Assembly (NCBI GenBank): GCA_947074295.1
Contig: CAMTPC010000002.1
Coordinates: 1-64,000, forward strand
Source: an uncultured Bacteroides sp.
GTDB taxonomy: Bacteria; Bacteroidota; Bacteroidia; Bacteroidales; Bacteroidaceae
Direction of reading: 5' to 3'
Length of the DNA stretch: 64,000 nucleotides
A program made the position numbers and the translations under genes. Numbering within the stretch: the first letter of the stretch is position 1; each line of letters begins with the position of its first letter. The notes under the pieces are model-generated. The model was not told the origin of the DNA, did not search any database, and saw only the letters and a program-made list of their open reading frames with translations. This document shows positions 9,573 through 19,576 of the stretch, piece by piece.

Positions 9573-9620
9573 AACTCGAATATAGTTTATATAAAATTGT
9601 GGACAGTGCGATGTGATGGG

Positions 9621-12479
9621 CTAGTCGAAAGAACAACAACATTGTGTTGCTATTAATTTTCTATCTCCTAGTGTATTATCTACTCTCGCAACATTTATCC
9701 AGAATTTATTATCACGAACACTTTGAATGGGATATGCAGCTTTAGTGCGTGTATAGCTGTGAGGCCATTCATCATTCACTATTTCATATTCAGGATGAGG
9801 AGCATTGACTAAAACATTGTCTTTTGCATCTGCTTTTCCGCTTTTCACTTCTTGTACTTCATTCCATATGCTCAACATGACATCTACAAAATTATCAAGT
9901 TCTGAAAGACTCTCACTTTCGGTAGGCTCAACCATCAGTGTGCCATGCACTGGGAAGGATAGAGTAGGAGCATGATAACCATAATCCATAAGACGTTTGG
10001 CGATATCATTCTCTGTAATACCCGTTTCTTCAGTGATTTTGCGGCATTCCAAAATCATCTCATGACCAACGAAACCCTTAGCTCCCCGATAAACAATGCC
10101 ATAAGTATCGTTTAAACAAGTAGATAAGTAGTTGGCATTCAATATAGCAGCTTTAGTAGCCATGGCCAAACCTTCTGCACCCATCATATGGATATATCCA
10201 TAGGTGATAGGCAGAATTCCAGCACTACCAAATGGTGCAGCCGAAACTTGGTTCATCTGATTACCAAACAAGTGATGGCCAGGAAGGAAAGGGAGTAGAT
10301 GTTCAGCAACACAAATTGGACCAACTCCGGGGCCACCACCCCCATGAGGCGAAGCAAACGTTTTATGCAAATTGAGGTGACAAACATCGGCTCCAATGAA
10401 ACCAGGATTAGTTAGACCCAATTGTGCGTTCATATTAGCCCCATCCATATAAACTTGTGCTCCGCATTCATGAATAATCTTGCAGATATCCACTATTTCG
10501 GGTTCAAAAATGCCATGGGTTGAAGGATAAGTAATCATCAATGCAGCCAATTCATTCTTATTAGCTATTGCTTTCGTTCGTAGATCATCCATATCCACAT
10601 TACCTAAACTATCACAAGCACATGTCACTGTAGTGAACCCAGCTTGGATTGCTGATGCAGGGTTAGTGCCATGGGCAGAAGCGGGTATCAAAACTTTGTT
10701 GCGATGACCTTGACCAATACTCTCAAGATAACTGCGAATCACACGTAAACCTGCATATTCGCCCGCTGCTCCCGAGTTCGGTTGAAGACTGACGCCTGCA
10801 AAACCTGTAATTGTTTTTAGATCATCACTCAAATATTCGATTAATTTTCTGAAACCTTGTGCTTGATCTTCTGGAACAAGCGGGTGTAGTTGCATGAATT
10901 GAGGACGGCTCAAGGGCAACAGTTCAGCCGAGGCATTAAGCTTCATGGTACATGAACCAAGTGGAATCATGGAATGTGCCAATGAAATATCTTTGCGGTC
11001 TAGCCGTTTGATGTAGCGCATCATTTCCGTTTCAGTGCGATATTTATTGAATACCTCATGAGTTAGATATGGTGATGTACGTTTGAACTCTTCTGGAAAA
11101 TCACAAGCAGCCTCTACATCACATTCTTCAAATCTGGTATAATCTTTTTCTGCCGCAACGGCAAAGATAGAAAGCAAAGTATTCACCCCGTTTATATCAG
11201 TAGTCTCATCGATACTGAAACCTACATCGCCATTGTCATAATAGCGCAGATTTACTTCCTTGCTAAGTGCTATGGTGCGAATCTGTTGTGGCGTGACATT
11301 ATGAGGTAGTGCAAAACGCAGTGTATCGAAATAATTCTCATTGGCTTGTATATAACCAAACTCACTAAGCGCCTTATCTAGATGTTCCGTGATTTTATGA
11401 ATACGGCTTGCTATATTTCTGATACCTGATTGACCGTGATAGACTGCATAAAAACCAACCATGGTAGCCAGTAAAGCTTGCGCTGTACAGATGTTAGATG
11501 TTGCCTTTTCACGTTTGATATGTTGTTCACGCGTCTGTAATGCCATGCGAAAACATAACTTGCCATTACGATCCTTGGACCAGCCAATGATGCGTCCTGG
11601 CATATTACGTTTATATTCCTCTCGTGTAGCGAAATAGGCTGCTGATGGTCCTCCATAGAATACTGGTGTACCAAGTCTTTGCGATGTTCCAAATACGATA
11701 TCAGCATCCCATTCTCCCGGAGGAGTGATTAACGCTAAACTAAGCAAATCTGCTGCCACCGCTACTTTACATCCTGCGTCATGTGCTTTTTTGGTGAATT
11801 CTTTATAAGAAACAATATTGCCATTAGCGTTGGGATACTGTATCACGCAGCCGAACATATCAGCAGTAGGTTCAAACTCCGCATACTTTCCTATTCGTAG
11901 TTCGATGCCCAAAGGAATGGCACGTGTTGTCATTACCGCCAATGTCTGAGGAAAAATATGTTCATCTACAAATACTACATTAGCTCCTGCTTTTTGCTTA
12001 TCGCGTGGTCGAAGAGCGTACATCATGCTTACAGCTTCGGCAGCTGCTGTAGCCTCGTCCAAAAGGGAACAGTTGGCTATAGGCATCGCGGTGAGATCAC
12101 ATATAGCGGTCTGAAAGTTCATTAGAGCCTCTAATCTGCCTTGTGATATTTCTGCCTGATAGGGCGTATAAGAAGTGTACCAGACAGGATTTTCGAATAC
12201 ATATCGCTGGATGACTGCCGGAGTTATGGTGTCATACCATCCCATGCCAATATACGTACTGTACAGGACATTCATGTTCGCAATCTTGTCTATATGTTTA
12301 CCAAATTCATATTCTGTCATTGCGGGAGGCAAATCAAGTGGTTTTGGTAAACGGATATTCTCGGGTATAGTTCGGTCAATCAGTTCGTCGAGCGTATCTA
12401 CACCTATTTTCTGAAGCATCACTTTTATATCTTCGTCGTTCACACCTATGTGTCGCGAAGCAAATGTGTCTGTTCTCAT
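9621..12479 (-). CDS. gcvP: Glycine dehydrogenase (decarboxylating), P protein
   Basis: Full-length; SLGSCTMKLN, HLNLHKTFASPHGGGGPG PLP-site region; start chosen at MRTDTFASRHIG. Confidence 0.95.
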   Translation of the reverse strand: MRTDTFASRHIGVNDEDIKVMLQKIGVDTLDELIDRTIPENIRLPKPLDLPPAMTEYEFGKHIDKIANMNVLYSTYIGMGWYDTITPAVIQRYVFENPVWYTSYTPYQAEISQGRLEALMNFQTAICDLTAMPIANCSLLDEATAAAEAVSMMYALRPRDKQKAGANVVFVDEHIFPQTLAVMTTRAIPLGIELRIGKYAEFEPTADMFGCVIQYPNANGNIVSYKEFTKKAHDAGCKVAVAADLLSLALITPPGEWDADIVFGTSQRLGTPVFYGGPSAAYFATREEYKRNMPGRIIGWSKDRNGKLCFRMALQTREQHIKREKATSNICTAQALLATMVGFYAVYHGQSGIRNIASRIHKITEHLDKALSEFGYIQANENYFDTLRFALPHNVTPQQIRTIALSKEVNLRYYDNGDVGFSIDETTDINGVNTLLSIFAVAAEKDYTRFEECDVEAACDFPEEFKRTSPYLTHEVFNKYRTETEMMRYIKRLDRKDISLAHSMIPLGSCTMKLNASAELLPLSRPQFMQLHPLVPEDQAQGFRKLIEYLSDDLKTITGFAGVSLQPNSGAAGEYAGLRVIRSYLESIGQGHRNKVLIPASAHGTNPASAIQAGFTTVTCACDSLGNVDMDDLRTKAIANKNELAALMITYPSTHGIFEPEIVDICKIIHECGAQVYMDGANMNAQLGLTNPGFIGADVCHLNLHKTFASPHGGGGPGVGPICVAEHLLPFLPGHHLFGNQMNQVSAAPFGSAGILPITYGYIHMMGAEGLAMATKAAILNANYLSTCLNDTYGIVYRGAKGFVGHEMILECRKITEETGITENDIAKRLMDYGYHAPTLSFPVHGTLMVEPTESESLSELDNFVDVMLSIWNEVQEVKSGKADAKDNVLVNAPHPEYEIVNDEWPHSYTRTKAAYPIQSVRDNKFWINVARVDNTLGDRKLIATQCCCSFD

Positions 12480-12519
12480 ATCTGTGGTTATTGATAAGGT
12501 AATATATCGTATGAAATAT

Positions 12520-13158
12520 TTATCTGAAAAATGGATTGTCGGCTTTCTCGGCACCTATTGTAGTAGGTGCACCATGACCTGGATAGACAACCGTATCATT
12601 AGGTAAAACGAATAGACGGCTGCAAATATTGTCTATTAATTCATCGAAATTGCCCCCAGCCAGGTCTGCACGGCCGATGCTCCCTTGAAATAGTACGTCA
12701 CCCGAGAAGAGGCAACTGTCGGCTTTGGAATAATATACTAAACTCCCTGGAGAGTGTCCAGGTACATGAATAGCCTCGAGTGTGGTGTTGCCAAACTGAA
12801 TCAGGTCACCATCGTGCAAATATTTACCCAAAGGTACAGGAGCTTCCTTCAACTGAAAGCCAAACATACGGCTTTGTTTTGGCGCTTCTTCAATCCAGAA
12901 TTCATCAGCTTGATGAGCTTCAGCCGAGAGCCCAAATTCTTGAAGTACAAAGGGGTTGCCGAATATATGGTCTAGATGTAAATGAGTATTGAGAAGGTGC
13001 TTTACGGTGAGTCCTTTATCAATGATAAAATCTTTTAGTTTACGTTTCTCTTCATCATAAAAGCAACCGGGGTCAATAATAGCTGCTTCTTTAGTATCAT
13101 CCCAAATAACATAACAGTTTACGGGAAACATATTGAATTCGAAAGTCTTTATTTTCAT
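12520..13158 (-). CDS. MBL-fold metallo-hydrolase (glyoxalase II-like)
   Basis: NTHLHLDHIFGN, HVPGHSPGSLVYY, VYPGHGAPTTIG. Confidence 0.9.
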   Translation of the reverse strand: MKIKTFEFNMFPVNCYVIWDDTKEAAIIDPGCFYDEEKRKLKDFIIDKGLTVKHLLNTHLHLDHIFGNPFVLQEFGLSAEAHQADEFWIEEAPKQSRMFGFQLKEAPVPLGKYLHDGDLIQFGNTTLEAIHVPGHSPGSLVYYSKADSCLFSGDVLFQGSIGRADLAGGNFDELIDNICSRLFVLPNDTVVYPGHGAPTTIGAEKADNPFFR

Positions 13159-13188
13159 ATTTACTAGTTGAAAAGGGTTGGGGGAATG

Positions 13189-13809
13189 TTATATTGTAAC
13201 ATGAACCACTTTCTTTGTTTCAAAGAAAGGCTCCATAAAATCATTGCTCAAATTATGAATCATCGTCTTATTTTTATGCGACATTGTTTCCTTCTCTAAC
13301 TCACCACCTTTCAGGCAGATTAGTCCATTGGGCAGAACATTTTTTTGTTCTTTTGAGATATTCTTACGAATGATTTTTATCAGATCATCTAATGGCATTA
13401 CTGCTCTGCTCACTACAAAGTCAAAAAGCTGTTTTTCTTCTTGTGCTCTTGCATGTCTAAAGGTTACATTCTTCAGCTCTATTGCATCAGCTACTTCATT
13501 GGCCACACGCACCTTCTTCCCGATGCTGTCTACCAGGTGGAAAGACGTTTCAGGAAAAAGTATAGCAAGAGGTATACCTGGAAATCCACCTCCTGTACCC
13601 AAATCCATTATTTTTGTGCCTGGGCGGAAGTTAATGACTTTGGCTATGCCCAAAGAATGAAGTACATGATGTGTATAAAGATTTTCAATATCCTTTCTGG
13701 AGATTACATTAATCTTTGAGTTCCAATCTGCATATAAATCATACAAAGCAGCAAACTGTTGTTTTTGCTCCTCGCTGAGATTGGGAAAATAGTTGAGAAT
13801 TTGTTCCAC
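13189..13809 (-). CDS. rsmG: 16S rRNA (guanine527-N7)-methyltransferase
   Basis: KIMDLGTGGGFPGIPLAILFPE; SRAVMPLDDL. Confidence 0.92.
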   Translation of the reverse strand: MEQILNYFPNLSEEQKQQFAALYDLYADWNSKINVISRKDIENLYTHHVLHSLGIAKVINFRPGTKIMDLGTGGGFPGIPLAILFPETSFHLVDSIGKKVRVANEVADAIELKNVTFRHARAQEEKQLFDFVVSRAVMPLDDLIKIIRKNISKEQKNVLPNGLICLKGGELEKETMSHKNKTMIHNLSNDFMEPFFETKKVVHVTI

Positions 13810-13851
13810 GTGATGGTTATCTATTTGATAATTGAAAGATATGAGATGCGT

Positions 13852-14718
13852 CTACTTAGCAAGCTTTTCTATTGCTTTGATGTGGCCGAGCCAAGGCTTT
13901 AACTGCGCAAAGGATAAAGTAACTTCAGTTGCTCCCATCGAAAAAGGCGCTATGTCATATATATTATAGTAGAAAGTGATGCCTTGAGGAGAGATATAAA
14001 AGTTCTCTATAGGTTCAATAGCGCCTAAAGATCCATACCCTTTATCCTCAAGCTCTTCGCGGCTTTTCACATTCTCTCTTTTCATTAAAGTTTCCCACAG
14101 CATATTGCTCACTGGTTCTTGATAATCTCCAGTAAAGATATCATTAAGATGCAATATGCGATTTAACTTGAAGTCGTAGTTAAGAAATGTGGTAAAATAT
14201 ACTCCATGCGCTCCACCTGTAAACTCATTGATATAGCATTTATAAACCAGTAGATCAGAATTGCAGAACTGTACACTGCCAACTACTTCGTCGTAGTAAG
14301 AAAACCAGCCAAAACTCTGCGGTTTATCCTGTGGATGTTCTTTTATTTCCTCCACATATAGTGGTTGCACCTCTCTGATATATCTCTCTGTGTAGTTTCT
14401 TACATATTGATGTACCAAATCTGGTGATGATACATTCACAAATACTTTTTCAGCAATGTCACTCCCAAAACAAGCTTGAGCTAGGTAAAAGTTAAGTGAA
14501 TCACACAAAGTAGAATCCTTAAATACGGGATAGGTATAATTGATGGACACGTTGCACGATGGCAAAGCGGTGTCACCAAGTAGATAAACAGTCTTGTTTA
14601 CACGAATGCTATCAAACGTTATCTTATCACTGCCACGATTCATCTTGTTATTGCATGATAGTAAAAGAACTCCTACAGTCAGCAAAAGAGGCAGGAACTT
14701 AACATATTGCTTAATCAT
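13852..14718 (-). CDS. DUF3298/RsiV-like lipoprotein
   Basis: Lipobox LLLSC; TGGAHGVYFTTFLNYD, FYISPQGITFYYNIYDIAPFSMG. Confidence 0.75.
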   Translation of the reverse strand: MIKQYVKFLPLLLTVGVLLLSCNNKMNRGSDKITFDSIRVNKTVYLLGDTALPSCNVSINYTYPVFKDSTLCDSLNFYLAQACFGSDIAEKVFVNVSSPDLVHQYVRNYTERYIREVQPLYVEEIKEHPQDKPQSFGWFSYYDEVVGSVQFCNSDLLVYKCYINEFTGGAHGVYFTTFLNYDFKLNRILHLNDIFTGDYQEPVSNMLWETLMKRENVKSREELEDKGYGSLGAIEPIENFYISPQGITFYYNIYDIAPFSMGATEVTLSFAQLKPWLGHIKAIEKLAK

Positions 14719-14942
14719 AACTAAATCTGTTGTTAATTCTACATTTCAGATATTTCTCTGTTATTACAAATATAATGTATATTCATGAATACGATGCACA
14801 AAGGGTAGAAAAAAACTTTTAGGGTAATTGGTCTAAATTTCTCATTAACGTTCAATTATAAGGAAATTAGCGAACAATAGTTTTTCTAGCATTGTTATAA
14901 AATTAAAATTTACTATTTAATATAGTGATATAGGGTGAAATA

Positions 14943-17159
14943 ATGAAAGATATTGTTAAAAGAAGCTTTCCTGTTTTAAAGATATATTGTTCCGGATGTG
15001 CCTCGAGTGTCGAAAAAATAGTCAAAAGGCTTGCCGGAATAAACGATGCCTTCGTTGATATAACTACCAATATTCTGACTGTAACCTTTGATGTCAAACG
15101 GATTAGTCCTGAAATCATTCGAGATGCCTTGATTGCGGGAGGGTATGGTATGATTATCGATGATGATCTGGATACTGAGCGTCGAACTTGGAAGGAAAGA
15201 AATGCTCAGTTTAAAGATCTGAAATTACGCCTGATTGGCTGTGCTTTTTTTTCTATGCCTATCATTATTTTAGAGACTTTTTTCTCCTTTATGTCTTTCT
15301 CTGATGATCTTCAGTTAATACTCTGCTTGCCTGTATTATTCTATTTTGGTAATTCTTTGTTTGTCAATGCATGGCGTCAGTTGGGACATGGTAAGTGCAA
15401 CATAGATACACTTGTTTCACTAAGTGCGTCTGTCGCTTTTTTATATAGCATTTTCAATACTTTCTTTTCAGAGATCTGGCTCAATCATGGCATGATGCCA
15501 CATGTCTATTATGAGATATCAGTTGTTATTATCACTTTCGTGTTACTGAGTCAAATGCTTGAGGCGCGTATAAAACGTAACAATGCTTCAATTGTCTTAC
15601 GATTGATGGAACTGCAACCTCGCAAGGCGCGTATTTTGCTTAATGGTATAGATGAGGAAGTTTCTATTAAAGAAGTAATGGCAGGCGATCATGTTTTTAT
15701 TCGCCCTGGTGAGAAAATACCCGTAGATGGCATTGTCATTGAAGGTAGGACTTATGTCGATGAGAAAATGATGAATGGTGGTGAGGAGTTGGTGCTAAAA
15801 GAAGAAGGAGATCACGTATTGGCAGCTACTATCAACCGTAATTCCGCTATAACAGTTCTGGCCCAAGCTGCTGGAACAGAAACAGTGCTTGCGCGAATCA
15901 TCAAGACGGTCAAAGAGTCCCAAGGTGGTAAAAAACTTGGAGGGAAATTGATCCATAGGATTATAGCGTATTATGTACCTACAATAATTATAATTGCTAT
16001 CCTTACTTTCGTTTTATGGATTCTTATTGGCGGTATTAATTTTTTCCCTTATGCTGTAATGTCTACCATTTCAGTATTGGTCATAGCCTGTCCTTGTGCT
16101 TTGGGACTTGCGCTACCTGCAGCTTTGATGATAGGGGTGGATGAAGCAATCAAAAGACATATCTATATAAAAGATGCGCATATTTTAGAAGCCTTACGGC
16201 GTATCGATGCGATTGTGTTTGATAAAGCTGGCATACTAACAGAAGGACGTCCCGAAGTTAGCGATATGATGCGGATCACTGAAGACGAAGATGATGTCAG
16301 CCCAATATTATTGGCGGCTGCAATGAAATTAGAAACTCCAATATCGACAGCAATATCAGTTTATATGCTGAAAAAAGGCACTATTGAACCCGTTTCTTTA
16401 GTGTGTTTTGAGATAATACCTGGTAAAGGAGTCGAAGCATTTACTGAAAATAAGCAATTCTGGCTAGGTAATCATAAAATGCTGAAGGATAATGATGTGA
16501 AATTGACAGAAGAAATGATTGAATACATCATGGAGTATGAGTTATCTGGCAATAGTTTATTCTATTTTGGGACGGGTTCAACCATTTATACAATCATCGC
16601 TATACTCGATAAAGTAAAACTGACTTCATTAAAAGCGATAACCGAGCTGAATAGCAAGGGTATAGAAACATTCATGCTTACAACCGATGGAGAGCGAACG
16701 GCTCAATCTGTTGCGGGGAAACTCGGAATTGATGTATTCTTATCTGATGTACAGCCAAACGATAAAGAGGAATTTATTAGAGAATGTCGCTTACAAGGAA
16801 AGCGCGTTGCTATGGTGGGTGATGGGGTGAATGACACACAGGCACTTGCGTTGGCTGATATAGGTATAGCAATGGGGAGACATCCAGATATTGCAATGGA
16901 TGTTGCTGCCATTACTCTCTTTACGCCTGATTTATTGCTTTTGCTAAGAACATTTGAACTGTCAAATCGGACGATAAAACTGATTAAACGCAATCTGTTC
17001 TGGGCATTTATCTATAATGTCATAGGAGTTTTGCTTGCTGCAGGCGTCTTTATACCAATCTTTGGTTGGATACTCACTCCGATGGCCGCCGCACTCATAA
17101 TGGCATTTTCCAGCATCAGTGTGCTGATCAGCTCATTAGTCGCATTCAAGCAAGATTGA
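14943..17159 (+). CDS. Heavy-metal P-type ATPase family protein (CopA-like) with degenerate catalytic motifs
   Basis: HMA domain with CSGC, CPC (ACPCALGLALP), GDGVNDTQALALADIGIAMG; DKAGI in place of DKTGT, GGE in place of TGE. Confidence 0.88.
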   Translation: MKDIVKRSFPVLKIYCSGCASSVEKIVKRLAGINDAFVDITTNILTVTFDVKRISPEIIRDALIAGGYGMIIDDDLDTERRTWKERNAQFKDLKLRLIGCAFFSMPIIILETFFSFMSFSDDLQLILCLPVLFYFGNSLFVNAWRQLGHGKCNIDTLVSLSASVAFLYSIFNTFFSEIWLNHGMMPHVYYEISVVIITFVLLSQMLEARIKRNNASIVLRLMELQPRKARILLNGIDEEVSIKEVMAGDHVFIRPGEKIPVDGIVIEGRTYVDEKMMNGGEELVLKEEGDHVLAATINRNSAITVLAQAAGTETVLARIIKTVKESQGGKKLGGKLIHRIIAYYVPTIIIIAILTFVLWILIGGINFFPYAVMSTISVLVIACPCALGLALPAALMIGVDEAIKRHIYIKDAHILEALRRIDAIVFDKAGILTEGRPEVSDMMRITEDEDDVSPILLAAAMKLETPISTAISVYMLKKGTIEPVSLVCFEIIPGKGVEAFTENKQFWLGNHKMLKDNDVKLTEEMIEYIMEYELSGNSLFYFGTGSTIYTIIAILDKVKLTSLKAITELNSKGIETFMLTTDGERTAQSVAGKLGIDVFLSDVQPNDKEEFIRECRLQGKRVAMVGDGVNDTQALALADIGIAMGRHPDIAMDVAAITLFTPDLLLLLRTFELSNRTIKLIKRNLFWAFIYNVIGVLLAAGVFIPIFGWILTPMAAALIMAFSSISVLISSLVAFKQD

Positions 17160-17170
17160 TATTCATTTCA

Positions 17171-18013
17171 TCAGTTATTTCTATACTCTGCTGGCGACAT
17201 TCCTACAAATCTTTTAAAATACTTGCCAAAAAAAGAGGCATTGGAGAAGTTTAAAGAATAGGCTATTTCTTGTATTGTCATATTGGTTGATTTCAATTTA
17301 GACTTAGCATCCATTATGACAACATACGAAATCATGTCGAGCACATTCTTACCTGTCACTAGTTTTACTGTTGTGCTAAGGTGTTGTTGCGAAACACCTA
17401 GCTTGTCAGCATAGAACTGTGCTTTTCGTTCTTGGGTGTAATTTTCTATAATGCATTGTACTAATTCCTTACAAAGTTCTTCTTTGCGAGTGTGAGATTG
17501 TTCTATAGGAACATAATCTGTATATACCATATTGATGCCTGCTATCAAGAAATTCAGTGTAGCTTCAATCATGTCCGAAGACATATTGAAAGTCTCTTCA
17601 TCATAGGTGATGCGCGAAACCAATGTAAAGAAATCATTAAAATAGCTGGTGATATCTGGCTTAAGTTCTATAATTGGGTTTTGTGATATTTTAGGATATG
17701 AGCTATATAGCTTTTGTACTAGATTAATCCTCTCTAGACAAGAAGAAGAAAACCCTATAAAAGAAAGTTTTACGCGTTCTGTGCGTTCTTGAAACTGGAT
17801 GATTGTTCCTGGGATCAATGTTATCAGATCATTGGGCTTGATGTCGTAATCAATAAGATTTATAGATGCACGCATGCTGCCTTCCATGCAGAGTGCAAAG
17901 ATGCTAGTTTTCAGTCTGCAAGATTGTTTATATAGGTTTAGAATCTCTTCAGTTACATCTGGCCATGCCACAACTTCGGTTGGCAAATCTACTTGTGGGA
18001 AGTCAAAGTTCAT
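17171..18013 (-). CDS. AraC-family transcriptional regulator
   Basis: C-terminal HTH FSNASFFGKYFKRFVGMSPAEYR. Confidence 0.88.
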   Translation of the reverse strand: MNFDFPQVDLPTEVVAWPDVTEEILNLYKQSCRLKTSIFALCMEGSMRASINLIDYDIKPNDLITLIPGTIIQFQERTERVKLSFIGFSSSCLERINLVQKLYSSYPKISQNPIIELKPDITSYFNDFFTLVSRITYDEETFNMSSDMIEATLNFLIAGINMVYTDYVPIEQSHTRKEELCKELVQCIIENYTQERKAQFYADKLGVSQQHLSTTVKLVTGKNVLDMISYVVIMDAKSKLKSTNMTIQEIAYSLNFSNASFFGKYFKRFVGMSPAEYRNN

Positions 18014-18173
18014 ATTCTGTTAGATTATAAGATGGGTGACAAATATAGTTATTTTTTTATTGTATACGCAAAAGAGGCAAAGATATAATCACTCCCCTGT
18101 AGCTATTATCTTGATAGTATGATAAATATGCAACAGGGAAGTGCAGATAAAAAAGAGAAATGGATAAATAGCT

Positions 18174-19541
18174 TTAATCTATTCTACCACCACCTAGTGC
18201 CTGATAGAGGTTGATTTTTCCTTGAATTTCGCTGAACTGATCGGCTACATGTTGTAGCTGAGCTGCTAGCAAACCTTGTTGGGCTGTCAGCACTTCTAAA
18301 TAGGTGGTCGAACCATGTTGCATTAAAAGTCGAGTGCTGCGCACGGCTTCTTCCAATGCAGTGATTTGCTCCATACGGATATACATCTTTGATTCAGTGG
18401 TTTGTATTTGCGTTAGAGCGTCATTAACTTCCTTCCCAGCATTGAGCAGCGTTTGTTGGAAGGCAAGTTTTGCTTCTTCTTGTTGAGCTTTAGCTATCTT
18501 CAGCTGAGCGCGGTTCAAGCCTTTGTTGAATAAAGGTTGAGTCAATGAACCAAGAGCTGATAGCAGAAGACTACCTGGATTAATTACCGCAGCACCAGCC
18601 GAATTGGTCCAACCTGCTGTCCCACCCAAATTGATTGATGGGTAGAAAGCGGAACGCGCAGCATTAGTCGTGTAAAATGCCGAGGCTACTGCCAATTCTG
18701 CACTCCTTACGTCAGGTCGCATAGCTAATAGTTCTAGTGGTACACCGATCGACAATTCATAAGCCAAATGGCTATCATTGAGTGTGCCGCGTGCGATTTC
18801 GCCTGGAACTCTACCCATTAGTACAGATAGCGTATTTTCTAATTCGTTAATTTGTTGTTCTAATTCCAGTACAGAAGCTTTTACACTCAGATAATTGGCT
18901 TGTGCTTGAGCGATGGCAGCCGAATTGCTCATCCCTGCTTCCTTCATGGCTGTCATGGTCTTGATGCTCGTCTCCCAGTTGACAGCGGTCTGTTGAGATA
19001 TGCTGTATTGTTTGTCTAGCATCAAAAGCGTATAATACAGATTGGCAACATTGGCAATTAATGATGACGTTACTGCTTGCTTGTATTCATGGCTTTGTGC
19101 ATATACAGCTTGAGCACGTCTTTTAGCATTTGTCAGCTTACCAAAGATATCGATCTCCCACGACGCTGTAGCAACCCCTGTGTAGGTCCATGATGCCTTT
19201 GACTGATCGAAACTGCTTACACCTCCTTGGGGTGTTAGCATAAACGAAGGCAAATAGGCTAGTTTTGATGAAGTCAATGCAGCCTTGGCCTCTTCAATTC
19301 TCCATGATGCCGATTGTAAATCGGTATTGCCTTCCAGTGCCTGCTCTATAAGTGCTTGTAGCTGCGGGTCGATAAACAATTCTTGCCAGGTAAGAGTAGC
19401 CAGAGAACTAGAGTCACTCAGTGCTACTTCCTGACCATAAAGATGCTCGGGAACTTCAGTTGCCGGTTTGTATTTAGAATAGATGCCACAGCTGCTCAAT
19501 ATAAACGCTGTGAGCCCTAATAGAATAATTTTACTTTTCAT
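18174..19541 (-). CDS. RND efflux outer-membrane factor (TolC/NodT type lipoprotein)
   Basis: Lipobox ILSSC; GVPLELLAMRPDVRSAELAVASA; adjacent to RND pump. Confidence 0.92.
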   Translation of the reverse strand: MKSKIILLGLTAFILSSCGIYSKYKPATEVPEHLYGQEVALSDSSSLATLTWQELFIDPQLQALIEQALEGNTDLQSASWRIEEAKAALTSSKLAYLPSFMLTPQGGVSSFDQSKASWTYTGVATASWEIDIFGKLTNAKRRAQAVYAQSHEYKQAVTSSLIANVANLYYTLLMLDKQYSISQQTAVNWETSIKTMTAMKEAGMSNSAAIAQAQANYLSVKASVLELEQQINELENTLSVLMGRVPGEIARGTLNDSHLAYELSIGVPLELLAMRPDVRSAELAVASAFYTTNAARSAFYPSINLGGTAGWTNSAGAAVINPGSLLLSALGSLTQPLFNKGLNRAQLKIAKAQQEEAKLAFQQTLLNAGKEVNDALTQIQTTESKMYIRMEQITALEEAVRSTRLLMQHGSTTYLEVLTAQQGLLAAQLQHVADQFSEIQGKINLYQALGGGRID

Positions 19542-19576
19542 TCTTACAATAATATATATAATGTATGATGATCTAT

